Shown here piece after piece: positions 10,801 to 24,434 of a DNA stretch of 64,000 nt. The position numbers and the translations under genes are program-made. The first letter of the stretch is position 1, and the number at the start of each line of letters is the position of its first letter. The DNA is from Limonium bicolor (taxonomy: Eukaryota > Streptophyta > Magnoliopsida > Caryophyllales > Plumbaginaceae), in NCBI GenBank assembly GCA_023374045.1, contig CM041777.1, forward strand, positions 460,875,827 to 460,939,826, read 5' to 3'. A model generated the notes under the pieces. It did no database searches, was not told where the DNA came from, and saw nothing but the letters and a program-made list of their open reading frames with translations.

Positions 10801-13302
10801 TTATAAATTTTGGGAACATTAAAAATAGCTACAAGTATTTATATGGCTAGTTTATAAAGTTATGTGGCTAAAATGTAAATTTTGAAAAGTTTAGTGTATT
10901 ATATATGATTGCCGAGAACTAAAGGAGTTATTTGGTATAATTATGTTATAATATAAGGTAGGAATTAATATTATGAATTTTGGTGAATTTAAATAAGTGG
11001 TTAAGTGTTAAAATAACATTTTATAAAGTTTTGGGACTATTTTGTAATTATTGGGAAGTTTGGAAGTATAACCGAATTATATATGAATTTATGGGTATAT
11101 TAAAATATTAATTATGAAATAAAGTCTTGGTCAAAGTGTTGACCAAAAACTTTGGGTTAAAATGATTTATGACATAAAATATTAAGGTTATAAAAGTTTA
11201 AGGGTGAATATGTAATTTATGAAAATATAAGTGAAGAACCGAATTTAATTTGGGGCGAATTCATAATTTGCAAAATTATAAGGGCCTTTTCGGTATTTAA
11301 GAAAATTGAATATTGAAACTATACTTTATAAGTTAATATGTAACTTATATAAAGTTTTGGGGTTAAAATGTAAATATGGAAAGAATGTGTTGAAAACCGA
11401 AAGTTAAAGGGGTTGATTTATAATTTACAAAAGTTGGAATGTTTAAATTGTAATTTCCGAAAGTTAATATGGATGGTTAGTAAATTATAAAAGTTATATG
11501 GTTATTTGGTAAGTTGTAAAAGTTAATGGGTTCAAATTATGATTACCAAAAATTATATGTGGTTATTTGGTAATTTATAAAAGTTGTTGGGTACAAAATA
11601 TAAATACCAAAATTGAAAAGGTTGGTTTTGTAATTTAATAAAGAAAGGAAGTAAAACTAGGTAATATAATGTATTATGGTATATTATGGAGTATAATATA
11701 AAGTTTATAAAATAATTGTGGTTATAATAAAAATAACCTAATGATATTGATACATGGACTAAATGGAAATGATTATGGATATATGATTAATGAAATAAAG
11801 ATACACAGTACAAAGGAAATTCATTATCACATGTGAATGTTACATAAAATAATGAACAGATAAACTACCTAGAACCACTATTGAAATAACAGGGGGAAAT
11901 AAAGAACATACAGAGTTAGTATACGACGAGTATAAACGCTACAATGACAGTACTATAATATTTAGTGAATAGTTATATTAATATTACCGGTATTGCATGT
12001 TTATATAACAGCGTACGGGAAGGAACTACTGAACAGGAATTTGTCAAGCTAGCAGTTACTGGGTGAACGGTATGTTAATTGTGTGGTCTGAATGTCCTAA
12101 GGATTCTCCTAAGGTTCAGACGTTATGTGTTTAATTGTTTAAGAGCGATATCTGTGATTTATGTATATGATATTGTACACTGTATTGCTCAACACTGTTG
12201 CGTTTTATTTTTACGCGAACATCTTATGACTGGAAGTTTATACATCTAAACTGGAACAAGACTAACTGACCTTTAGGTATCATGCATTAAACCTAACTGA
12301 TGGTCTACTGTTATAGTCTTAACTCAAGGATTGGATATTGTATCATTGACTAAAGGGCTAACTTATAAGGAGAGGAATCCAGACTGTTTCGACTTTCTGG
12401 TTGCGCATCGTGATCACTATGAGAGACTTCAATGGGGAGTCACTCAAGGAATCCATTGTCCACATTCGACGATGGCGGAGGGCACTACCATTGGTGCACA
12501 GGTTTGACCGGGTCGGTCATTATCCAGCCATAGGGTCAGCTGGTAACGGTTCCATTGGAACCCAGGGGACTATCGTCCATTAATAAGTTATTAAGGGTTG
12601 TCTTAACATGATGCTCGAGGTGGAATTTAATTGGAAAAGGTTAAGTGATTGGTTTAAAGGAAGGGCCAGGTGGCCAACTAAAAAGTACAGTTAATTACAA
12701 ATCGTATCTTGATTGGTTATTATTATGGATTATTGGTGTTTGATTATTTGGTTGTTGTGTACTATGATGCACTGATGTTTGCAGGTGAACTGTTATGTGA
12801 TTGTTTGGTATTTGCAGTTATTTCTGTTATTATTGTAAATGGTATATCTTGTAAAGAATCTAATATCAAGATGGCTAAAACGACTTAAGGAATCTAGATG
12901 ACTTAGGACTACATTTAGCATACCAGCATTTCGATTGCTGAGCCCTTCAATGGGCCAAACATTTCAGGTTACTGAAGAAGATTCAAGCCGGAGTGCGGGT
13001 TACAGGGTAGCAGATGTGTTTCCAATAAGCACTCGTTTTATTTTGTAATGTATTAAGGAGGTTGTTGTATTTCATTTAGCTGCTCAGTTGGATTTGGTTT
13101 GTAATAATTAGAGTGCTTAGTATCTGTTCATCACAACGTGAGGAGTTAAGGTTGTTGGATGGAGTAAGGATGCCTTGTTGCTCACAAGGGTGAGTAACGG
13201 CGTGTAACACCAAGGTAGATAGTTTTATTTTCCGCTGCGAATTATTATTTATTATGCTACGACTTGTGACGTTATTACAGGTTTAGGATTAGGGGTGTTA
13301 CA
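7890..13302 (+). repeat. Solo LTR, 5.4 kb, inserted into the outer solo LTR
   Basis: It begins TGAAATACCCC at 7890 and ends GGGGTGTTACA at 13302, flanked by the 5 bp duplication ATTGG (7885-7889 and 13303-13307). No second LTR terminus, primer-binding site or polypurine tract occurs inside, so it is a single LTR. The family block near the 3' end is present: hairpin at about 13175-13198, TAACACC, and TTTCCGCTGCGA at about 13230. It is very AT-rich, especially 10400-11900, with no gene. Unlike the ~4 kb LTRs it lacks the GGTCGG array at the expected offset. Confidence 0.9.
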
Positions 13303-13307
13303 ATTGG

Positions 13308-14985
13308 GTTTTCCTCCTCATATACCAATCCTCACCACGTGATTAAGTAACTTAATCGATTCTTCCTAAGGTCTTCGCTAAGGTTATGGAGAATGCAATT
13401 CTGTTTAGTTGCTTTATAGGTCTTATATAATTCCTAGAAGTCATCTAGGTCATATTCATGTTCGAGTTCATGCCCTAGAGATTGGTAATACCGAATCTCG
13501 TTCCTTAGTATTTTACTTAGGTTAATTAGGAATACTATGGTATCCATTGCACTTTAATAAGTAGTGATAATTCCTATTCTAACTCGTATCTTAAGTCTGG
13601 TTCCAACCGGTATTTCTAGTTCGAAAGACGTACGCACACAATTTATAACACGTGAATGTCGAACAATCAAACAGATAATCACACACATATTACAAGCATA
13701 TCACTCTTAACAATTAAAGCACACAAACACGTCTTAACCCAAGAAAACCCTCAGGATGTTCAAACCACACAACAACATACCGTTCACCGTCGTAAATGCT
13801 AGCGTGAATTATCATGCTCGCCCTCTACCCTCATAGCTCTTGTCTCGTTACTCTGGAACATACCGCTAAGTATTAATTACTATAATTCAATCGATTCGGT
13901 GTTCCAAATAACGTTAATCCCCCCGGTAAGTAACCCCTTAGTCGGTTTGTTATGATTACTGGGGTCTCGAATGTATTTGGGATTAGTTAAACCATACTTT
14001 ATTTATGTTATAAGTAACATGTAGTTTATTTAATACTTAGGATTTTAATCCATATAGTATCCCATTTATTCATAGGTTATTACTCTTGTATATATACATA
14101 TATATATATATAACAATATAGTTTGTTACTATATTATATAATTGACTTTATAGTATTATTAAACTTTAAACTCTCATTTAGGTTATGAGTTGGTCAACTT
14201 GACCTCTTTGGTCAATTAAGTTGACTTGAATTTATAATTCATTTGTTTGTTCAATTCTTTGTAACATCACATTAGTTATTAAGCCCAATGTTGTATAATT
14301 AAATCCTCCACTTTATATTATACTTTACCTCTCGTTATATGATTACCACATCATATTTTATAATTCTCCATACTCATATATTCATATAAGTCTATATGAA
14401 TTATAAATTCATCATATAAATATTCCTTATCATTTCATGTGAAACGCTTAATTCTCTTATTTGTGATATTCTTCACAAACCAATATTAAGACTATGTTCA
14501 TAATATATATAATGTTATATCATACATTATACTAAACTCTAAAGTTTATTAAATTCCCCACATTTTTTTATAACTTCACTAGTTCCCAAATACTCACATT
14601 ATTTGTGTGAATTATAAAATTCCTTAACTTATATTCGTCCGACCTTTAATACCATTCGGACTTTATATAAGTGTAATTTTTATAACACTCTCAGCCATAT
14701 GTTAAATTTCATCTCCCAACCTCTTACATTCTCGCAACAGCCCCCTAGTTTCCATAATTTACCAATCTTCCACACTTAATTTTATAATGTTACAATTATA
14801 CTCCTTATATAATATGTTATAGTATTTCTACTCATTTGATTTTAACCTATGGCTTTCAACTAAATTTTATAAAAACCGAACAGACCCACTACTGTTATAG
14901 TTTATTTCTCTAATCTCTATCTTTTCTTTATTTACAATTTGACCCACACTATTTTACAAACCTTACAATATCATCCTTAAACTAT
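13308..14985 (-). repeat. Outer solo LTR, segment 2 of 3
   Basis: This continues the minus-strand LTR after the plus-strand solo LTR and its duplicated ATTGG. It ends with ACTAT (14981-14985), the left target copy of the next inserted element. It is AT-rich, with a TATATA run near 14094-14112, and has no gene. Confidence 0.8.
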
Positions 14986-17900
14986 TGTAACACCCCATCC
15001 AACATCAAACACATAACAACATTCTGCAGCGGAAATATACTACTTCACATTACTTAACTCGTTGGTGTTACACGCCGTTAACCACCCACGTGGCTAACAA
15101 GGCTATTACATAAACATTGTACCGGTCTGATGGACTAGATTCCCGAGCGACTACACATTATTATCCCATTCCATTTACAACAAACATACACATACCTTCC
15201 AACTGTACCGAGTATTTACAAACTGATGCCGATAACAATTTCGGTCTTACTACACCTACTGCATATATACAACTAAATGATTACCCATGTACAACGACTA
15301 CCCCGTCCTACTCTCGAACGGCTTCCAGCTCTTTGTACCTGAAATAGGAGAAGAAGAGAAAGGGTGGCCCCCAGGGGGCTCAGCACCTTTGCTGGTATGG
15401 TAATCCCGCAGCCCACATGCTACCGGGCCACGCACAACTAATTGTCGTCATAGCATGCGGTTGATTATATTTAAATCATGCATGTAACTTAAAACACACA
15501 ACACGAATCATCCCGCCTCAATGGGCTCAACAAACAGATAACATATCCTTACTTGATAAGTCACTCATGGTATTCATTACCCCTAGAGTGTTTCTCCTCT
15601 AATGGAACTACTTCCTTAATAGACGACAACTTCCCATTAATCGGGATATCCTTAAACGCCTCTTATCACAACTAGGGTTCATTTCCGTGATCCACATACT
15701 CCACACTTTACAACATATAACGTTCATCACATAACAACACATAGCAACACCTTTCACGTTTCAACGTGTACATAATAACATCGCAATAGATATTGCATCA
15801 CAACAACAATACATAACATAACGGGTACGGTTCCCTTTATGAACCGGCCCAAACATAGTCAGCTCACTTGTAGCCTAGAGAATGTTGCCAGTCTCATGAT
15901 AAGCTCATTGCATAACTCGTTACCGTCTCGTTAAATGAACGGATAACTTAACACAGTGTCTCGGATATAGTGATCCAAGCACACCGAACAAACATAACAT
16001 AGTATGCCCCAGTGGCCCGACGTGAGTCAGTAAAATAGCCTTGGTTAAGCTAAAGGGAAGGTTGGAAACCAAATTGGAAAACAGCCATAACATACAGAGA
16101 GGATCGAACCTGATATGACAACGTCGACCCCCATACTCACACGCGTGGCCGGAACAGACCGGACTCCTCACTTCCCCCGTTAGCACTTGTTAGAAGTTCA
16201 ACATTGAACTTAATTAAACAATCACAACATTGGGTTAAGTCTTGTTAGACACACACAAGGGAAGGGAGAGTCATACATTCACACACAAACATCACATGAC
16301 TAACTCACGCATAGCCGTGGTCAGAACGTTCCTTAGGTCGGAAACGTTATCACCGGATACCGTTCTCTTACGTTTACCTAATAGTGGTTAACTAGCCCTT
16401 CAAGCGCATTCGAGGTTACCGGTATCGGCACGTAAACATACAACAACAATAACGACTGTAAACTCGTTTCATGATTTATCTTATAACGTGACAAACACAC
16501 AGAAAAACACATTGGCATACAAGCCGGTGTAATCCGGTAGGACACAGGTTGCAAGAAAACCATACCTGTCACCGGAGTCCACTTTATCATGTCCACTTAT
16601 GTTCCTCGAACAATTCTCGAACAACTGATAATATTACATGTACTTTTATTAACATCGGGGTAACATGATTGTTTAAAGTCTAATGCTTATAACTTACCCC
16701 CGTTAACTTAGTTAAATAACTTCGCATTTTAACTTATTTTACCTTTACATTTTAATACAACTTTTCCCCCACTAAATTGTCATTATAACTCACTTAACAT
16801 GTCCTTAACAATCTTATAACATCATTACTTAATAATCCCCATCATCTTATAACTTTAAACAATATTTTGTTTTTTTTTTATATATATTTTGGGCTGTCGA
16901 CCACCGTCCGACCCACAACTGGGTCGGACCGTTCCAGAGACTCTTCCCGTCTTTTAAATACACCTGTCCGACCCATGTCCGACCCTAGACCTCTGGGTCG
17001 GACCATTCTAGAAACTCCAACAGGTGACTAAACAGAGCTGTCCGACCCACAACTGGGTCGGACCACTGGGTCGACCACTGGGTCGGAAACATCAGAGTTT
17101 GTCCAAACTTTGTCAAATTTTCTCCAAACTTTTCCTCAAGCCTCCTAATGTGTTCTAACATCATTTGGCACATCAAACACCTTTAGCCATGTACTAAACT
17201 CTTTAAATCACACACCAAAACCATCTTATCATTCACAAATTTCTTACAAAATTCTTAGCACTTGGAATGTTTTCTCCTTAAGATTTCTAAGTGGTATTTC
17301 ACCAATACTGACCACTATACCAAGGTGTTTCCTCTACACCTTAACATCATCTCTCAAACTTCTTTCTTACTAACTAAATCTCCTTTTTACATCTTACCTA
17401 AACATCATTTCCTCCTTGTACATCAACATTCCTAAACTTAAACAAACTTCTCCAAGACTTTAATATATCCACAAAACACATATTGAATTCCTAGAACTTC
17501 CAAGATAATACCTAAATCCTTGTTTCACTCTAAATCACCTTAATACATGTTTTCTTCCCTAGTAAAACACTTGTTCACCTTTAACACTTCCTAGTTCACC
17601 AAAAATTGTTTAAATCACTTAGAACTTCTTATAAAGTTTCCAAATTTTTCCATAGCTTCTTTTGTATATCCTCACATCCAACACTTAGGTTTTTACCTTA
17701 TTTCATTCAAGAACACCTAAAATCCACCAAGAACTTCCTCACACACAAAACTTCACCAAATTTACACTACATCACAATATAGTGCATAAACTTAATTGCT
17801 TGGTACTTAGGCCCTTAAATAACATGGCTCTTAGGCCCTTAAATTGCATAACCTTAAACACTGAATTTCCCACATATATATTGCCTTTGACCTGCAAATA

Positions 17901-19485
17901 CACCCAAGAATACATATGCCCTTAATAAACTCCTTGAGAGCATTTTACTAGCTCATTTGCCATTGGCTCCTTAGGTATTTTATTAAGCAATCAAGCTCAT
18001 TTCCTAAGGCATTTAAACTACATTGAGATAGTTGTTTACCTCTTTTTCCTCACAACTTCTTTCTTGTTTCCTTGACTAAATTGGCAAGGCTTTAGTTGCT
18101 TGTCAACTTCTAAACATTATACAAATAATATAATGAGTATACAAGCTTTGAGCTTCATCTCATTGTAAACCCTAGTTACATATATTATCTTAAGGTATTA
18201 AAATGATTGTTTTACCTTGGAATGGAAAGAGAGCTTGAATAAGTATCAAGAGAGGACTCCTCCAAGCCCTTGGAAGATTCAAATGAAGCTAAAACAAGCA
18301 AGGTAAGACACCATTGTGAGGTGAATTTTCGGACAACACAAAACATGGAGGAAACATGGATTTCTTTGAGTTTCCTTACCTTGAAGCAAAGGAGAACAAC
18401 AAGGTGTGAAAATATGAGCTCAAACTCCATCAATGGTGAATCTCCATGGCACCAAAATTGAGTTCTTGAAGATTTGAAAAGATAGAAGTGTGGAGCTTGG
18501 TCTAACTAAGACAAATATGGTCTTAGAATTTGATTTGGAGCATGGAGTTGGATTTGGCAAGGAAATGAAGATGGAGAAGAGAGGTTACTATAGCAAATCG
18601 TAAATGGAAGGGAGGAAGGGAGCTTGAAGACGTGTGAAATGAGAAGGAAGAAGAGAATGAGGTAAGAGTGTTCACTTTGTTAAGATATTTTACATATAAA
18701 GCAAATAGTACTTTACTTTACTCACTTTCCTTTCCTTTAATTGATTTGTGAATGGTGATGACTCACCCTACAAAAATCAGCCCCCATAATCATAATAAGG
18801 GTGTTTTGGTCTTTGTTGACCAATTTAATTACTTATAACAACATATGTTACAAACTAGCTTATTAAAGTTACTATTCACTAAAACAAGGCACATAGATGT
18901 GAAATTTTTGATTTCCCATTGATATAGACTTCCAAATGTGATACTATATAGTAAACATGTTAATTAAAGAGTAATTATGGACATTTAGCCATTCAAAACT
19001 CATTTACAGGACAATTTTCAAAAATGTGCTTTAAGACTTCTTTAAGCACATTTTGTGTTTTAACTTGTTTTCAAGCTTGGTTTTCTTTGGTAATTGATTT
19101 AATATGTTCATTAACATATTTATAAGGTATAAGTATGACCATTAGGTCTTATACAAATTTATCCCAAGCTTAGAGCACATTTTTGCTCTTATTGACTTTA
19201 AGGTATATTCTTGTGTTTTGTTTGGTTTTAACTGTCTACCAAGTTCCTAATGAGTTAATTAGCCTTATTAAATCATAAAAGAATATTATTAAGTCTTGGT
19301 AGGCTCTTTGGGTCCTAACCAAGTTTACTCCAAGCTTAGGGCATGTTTTTGCTCAAACTGTGTCTTAGTGTTTTATTGCATTTTACTACGGTTTAAATTG
19401 TTCACTGATGTTTCTAAGGCACTTTTTAGCCTCTACATACCATAGTTTAAATGTTTAACAACATATTAAGGTTTGGGGTATTTCA
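14986..19485 (-). repeat. 3' LTR of the non-autonomous element
   Basis: 4500 bp, bounded on the plus strand by TGTAACACCCC and GGGGTATTTCA. The conserved near-terminal block appears as GCAGCGGAAATA (about 15025) and the hairpin CCGTTAACCAC/GTGGCTAAC (about 15074-15097). A GGTCGG array is at about 16895-17095. No gene is visible. Confidence 0.92.
16895..17095 (-). repeat. GGTCGG/CCGACC array in the 3' LTR
   Basis: Repeated CCGACCCA and TGGGTCGGAC blocks in opposed orientation, with TCTCTGGAA-type spacers on the minus strand. Offset from the LTR start is about 2.4 kb, the same as in the sister LTR (26315-26505). Confidence 0.85.
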
Positions 19486-19506
19486 ATCTACCCCCCTTAA
19501 AAGAAC
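19486..19506 (-). other. Polypurine tract of the non-autonomous element
   Basis: On the minus strand it reads CTTTTAAGGGGGGTAGAT next to the LTR edge, the same as the tract at 1041-1058 of the coding element. Confidence 0.88.
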
Positions 19507-19599
19507 TTCGTCCTCGAAGTTTACACTTCCCACACATCTTGGATTAGAATACGGGGATTACTTATAGAAATAAAACTTCCATAACCAAACACACTTTAC

Positions 19600-19920
19600 A
19601 TCACAACCTCGGACTTAATGGTCCGGGTAACACATTCACATCCATACATAACATGACATATTCACAAGATAACCTCGGACTCAATGGTCCGGGTATCTTA
19701 ACAACATTTACACATACTTAACAACCCTTAGACTCTCTGGTCTTGGGTAACATAACAACATTTAGACACATAGGTCTTGATAACATAACAGCCTTTAGAC
19801 ACATAGGTCTATGTAACACAAAACATTTAGACTCATAGGTCTTGATAACATAACAGCTTTTAGACACATAGGTCTATGTAACACAACACATTTAGACTCA
19901 TAGGTCTTAATAGCATACAC
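19600..19920 (-). repeat. Short tandem repeats beside the polypurine tract
   Basis: At least six imperfect copies of a unit with TTTAGAC(A/T)CATAGGTCT, spaced roughly 30-60 bp, after two copies of CTCGGACT(T/C)AATGGTCCGGGTA. The coding element has a single related word (GGACCTTGAGTCCG) at about 921-936, so the array may have expanded in this element. Confidence 0.7.
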
Positions 19921-22900
19921 TTTAGGAACTCAAGGTCAAAATAATATTTATTACACATACCACACAACATGTCATAGCATGTATAGCAATCAAAAATATC
20001 TTTGATATACACTGTGATCCCGCAGAACCCGGTCGCGATGGACACCTTCCGTCCCCGTGCCTTTGGGAGATCAAAACAATCACTTAAATTTGAAAAAAAA
20101 AATTTGTGAGGTTAAGTAAGAAAACTTTAGTCATGTAAAGTATCTATCGACGTTTTATAAATACCAATTCGAAATCCTTTTGAAAACACATACAACTCCA
20201 AGTCCAACTTATGCTCTTTGCTTCTTTTCTTAGCGTGGTTATTTGTGACCACTTATAGGGAGCTTCAAGAATTATCCAACCCTGATGTGATCAGCATCAG
20301 TGTTGAACTATCCTTCCACCCCAATTTGTGTTCGGCTTCCCTTGATCTCATGATAATCAAGTTTCACCTCCCACTTCAATTTCAAGCATCAAATAAATCA
20401 CTCATTTCCAATTTTCTATCTTTTAAATCATTCAAATCGTGATCATAACATCTCCAAGGGATAGAACTTCGTCTATCAGTTATTTCCATACACTTTAATG
20501 TTGTTACCTAGGGAATCTTATTCTCACTAGGTTCTATGTCGGTTTCATACCCTTTCGTGAATCACTATTAGTATATATACACATATATTTTCAAAATACC
20601 ACAGTTTCACATTATACACTGTCAGGGTTTTTGTTCCCCCGGGAGTTTCTCTACTCCCCACACTTGTACTATCACACACAACTGTTAACAAATAAACACA
20701 CTTATCACAATGGTATTAGCATCTTCTGTGCGCAATTACCACAATTAAACCATGAATGAATGTGTATGTTTACGTAACACACACACCAATCATCAAAACA
20801 AATTATTTGTGCTATGCACAACATAAGTCACGTACGCTTGTACGGTAATACACACTAAGTGGTTTTGCGCTCTACCCCCCTTAAAAGGGATTACGCCCAC
20901 GTAATCAATCACTAAACATTGGCTTAAAATGTTCTGCCATCGTGAAGTATTTTAACCTCCACGCGGTCTATTATACAATGCATTCCGATTAGAGGATCTT
21001 AACCATATTGGCGGTTTAGTCCCTAAATCAAGAATTCTCATTGGAGTTTGCTCTAACTCTTAACTGGTTTCGGTTCTGGCCTGTGAGGCTTCTAGGCGTT
21101 AATAATTAGCCATTCACTCGTATTCACCATGCACATCACAACATTTGAATTACTGGCTCACAGTTTCTGCTGCGAAACTCTAATAACTGTAAGGCTCAAG
21201 TTGCCCCACTCGTTATTGTTATCGTATTATTCACCTCCCATTTATCACCTTCATCTTGGTAACAATGGTTTCTCAACTGACGCGTGGTATCCCTTACCGT
21301 TAGCGAACTCGGTGAGTTACAAAACTTCCATCCACTTCTCTAATAACTTACTGCGTAAACTGCTACGTATTTCACAATGATTGACTTGTTCCCTTCCGAC
21401 TTACTGTCGGTTGAGATTGAGCTACTACCTAGTGTGTAGTGCTCTCTCAGCTATTTCCAACATTTGGGGTATATTCCATACCGATATTTGGCAGTTAGTG
21501 CTACTGTAGTCACTTACTGTTAATCATGCGTCCACATTTGGTTTTGTACAAGTACTTTTTTCATGGTATGTCTTTGCATTTCCTATGCATCGGCCATTAT
21601 TAACATTATTGCTCCAATTAACATGTTCCCAATTCCTAGCTATCCCACTCGATCATTATTGTGCAAGTGCAATACCAAAACACTCAGTCATACAGAGTGC
21701 AGAGGCGTAAACTCTTGACAGTAAATCTCTCATGCGATTGCCATAGGAATTCACACTGTTTTTCACTGAGATTCTGATCTCGTAATACTGGCTACTGGCT
21801 TACCGCCTAGTTTGTTTTATCACTTACACTTACTTGCATCACCACTGAATTTAATTCATAACTGCTCTTATCTGCCATATCATTATCTAACAACACTTAT
21901 ACGACGGTCGCTTGCTGCGTACCGTGCTCTTACTTATTGTATAACACCAACTTATATGGTATTTACTGTCACATTAACTTCCACACATATACTTACATCA
22001 CTCGTATTATGGTTTGCCATCCATTTGGATGACTACTGAATACTCCTTGAGCGTTGATCACTCGAGTTACAAACTGGCGTTATTCAGCTCGGTGCTTCAC
22101 TTATACACACATGCTACTAAACTAACTGCTCTCTTTCAATAACAATATCGTCCATCCTTAACATATTTCTTGAACTTGATTCACGTAACTACCGCTCCTG
22201 CGGTCTCACAATATCGAGAGGTATCCCCACTCTTAATACAGTGGTCCGTTTACCACTCTATTCACTTATACAACATAAACTTCTACAATCAATCTAATTT
22301 ATATAACATATTTTAATTGTGGCTTAAGAGCCTTACTGCCTTGAGCTGCGCTCATTGTAGGATGTCCACACACATGTACTTTTCTGTACAACATTACATG
22401 GTTTGGATATTATATTGAGCTCCATGACAAGGTCGTTGCATTCCGTTTCCTTTCATGGGATGCCCCTTAGGTTTGTCAGTCTGTCTCTGACAACTATGTC
22501 TAAACTAGGTGTTAGTTTTCAACCCTTGTGCTTCTGTCATGCATTTCGTTCAACAATTGTTGATGCGAACACCCTTCAAGGATTGCTCCTGGGTGTTGTT
22601 AAGTTATGCCTTTACATCTGGTTCACACTTATTGGTATATTCCGTTAGTCACGCCGTTTGCGTTCTTAACTGGCTTGTTATCCTTTTTGCGAAGATCACA
22701 TTCCTGGTAGTGTTGGTACTCATTCTGGGAGTTTCTCCGTTCATTGCACATAATGTGTCCACATTAGGCATCTGCTTAGCCATGGACAGGCTGGGTCACC
22801 GTTCCAGCTAACATGTTTATCCCTAGGATCCTTAAGACATATGCTATGTCTTTACATAACAGTTAGTGCACTTCGTATTCCCTGACTCTTAAACATTTCC

Positions 22901-24407
22901 TTGAAAGGAATTCACTAATTCTTTTAGTCTCGTTAACTTGACTTGTTCCTTTACTTCAACCATTGATGGTAATCCTTAATTCTTGTTTGACTTATACTGC
23001 TGACCGTAGTACGGAGTCGACTACTTCCCGTTTCGGACTCTACTTGTATGCATATGTGGGGTACCATACTGATACATTGCTACTTACCCAACTAACCCAT
23101 AAGTAGGTCTGTCAGGCCCACAAGCTCCTATCGGAGTGCGGTCGTCCCACATTACAATTGGTACACTCGTAGTGTCCGTCACACGCCTAGGTGAAGTATT
23201 TTGTTGTCAACTCCCTTATATTGTCCCGTGACAATATTCATTCCGTGCTTCCCGAACTTAATCGAGGAAAGTTTATCCATTTTTGAATTCTTATCAACTG
23301 CCCTTGGTTTTACTGGTTTGGTTTAGAAGAGGTTAGAAATAAATATTGGTTTGAAGAAAATCTGGTCTTGAAAGAAAAGAGTTTGAATAAATCTAAGTTG
23401 AAAGAAAAATTTTCATGGTTTCATAACGTCTTCTTACCTTAACCAAGTCTAGCTTCTTGCTGACTGGTATACTTAATTACAGAGGTTAGGCTAACAGGCC
23501 TTCCACTGTTATCACGATCTCACTTACTTCATGGTACTTTACTAAGTACTTCGTAGTGGTTATAAATTTCCCGAACAGCCCTATTATAGCAGCACTTGCT
23601 ATGGCAAGTGCGCCATGCTAACTGGCTATCGGTTTAACACATACCGGTTGTGGTATTGTTTTTACCCGCACTGTCATCAGTGGCCTTGTTGGCCCTCACT
23701 TGATCCTACATTCTTGACAATTAACCCTCTGGGCGACTTCTCACTACATTCACATGATAATTATTAACGGGTGTTCCCATTCTTGGAGACCCCTTTTCCT
23801 TTGCATTGTTTCCTCTTCGTAGCCCGTTCCACGCATCTGTCGTGGTTACTGAGACTTGTCTCTTGTTTGGGCACTACATTGTAGTTCCTTTGTCGGTTGG
23901 TATACCGTTGGTGTATCATTCAACAACTGTAGTTCCGTAGACACTTGTCTCGGGTCTCATTATTCACTTCTTGCCTGTTGCACGGTCGGTGCGTTGCAAG
24001 CTGGTTATTCTCGACTGCTCGGCATGTCGACCCAGGTTGCCGGAACTTTCTATTCTCCTATACACTGATTCTTCACTCTTCGCTATGAAATGCGGTTAAC
24101 ATTGTTTAGATGGGAACTGTCTCCGGGATTCCCAGTTTTCGGGATCTACCATATGACAGGTTCTCCGTACCTTTAGAGGTGTTTAATAACAGCCAGATCG
24201 GGTATTCCCGAGTAAGAGTGGACTTCCATCTCCTTGGCGTTCTTTCCCCAAGTTATAACAGGGATTGTGGAGGGCGGGATGGATATTGTAGGTTTCCAGT
24301 ACACACTGGTAATACCTAACTAGCGTATCTCTCACGCTATCACTCAACCCTTAACCCAAAGTACTAAAATCCTAACTCGGTACTTCCTAAGCTCGGTAAT
24401 TCAGTCA

Positions 24408-24434
24408 TCAGAGCGATACTTCGCTCTGATACCA
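24408..24434 (-). other. Primer-binding site (initiator Met tRNA) overlapping a hairpin
   Basis: The minus strand of 24423-24434 reads TGGTATCAGAGC, complementary to the 3' end of initiator Met tRNA, five bases from the LTR edge at 24440. Positions 24408-24416 and 24421-24429 form a perfect 9 bp stem (TCAGAGCGA/TCGCTCTGA) with a 4 nt loop, so seven of the twelve primer-site bases can be paired in the RNA. Confidence 0.88.

Noticed and set aside
7890..13302. Possibility that this is a complete element rather than a solo LTR
   Set aside because: No internal LTR terminus, primer-binding site or polypurine tract was found, and the conserved near-terminal block occurs only once.
16895..17095. CRISPR-like appearance of the repeated CCGACC blocks
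   Set aside because: Plant genome; units are degenerate, variably spaced and lie at the same offset in related LTRs, so it is an LTR minisatellite.
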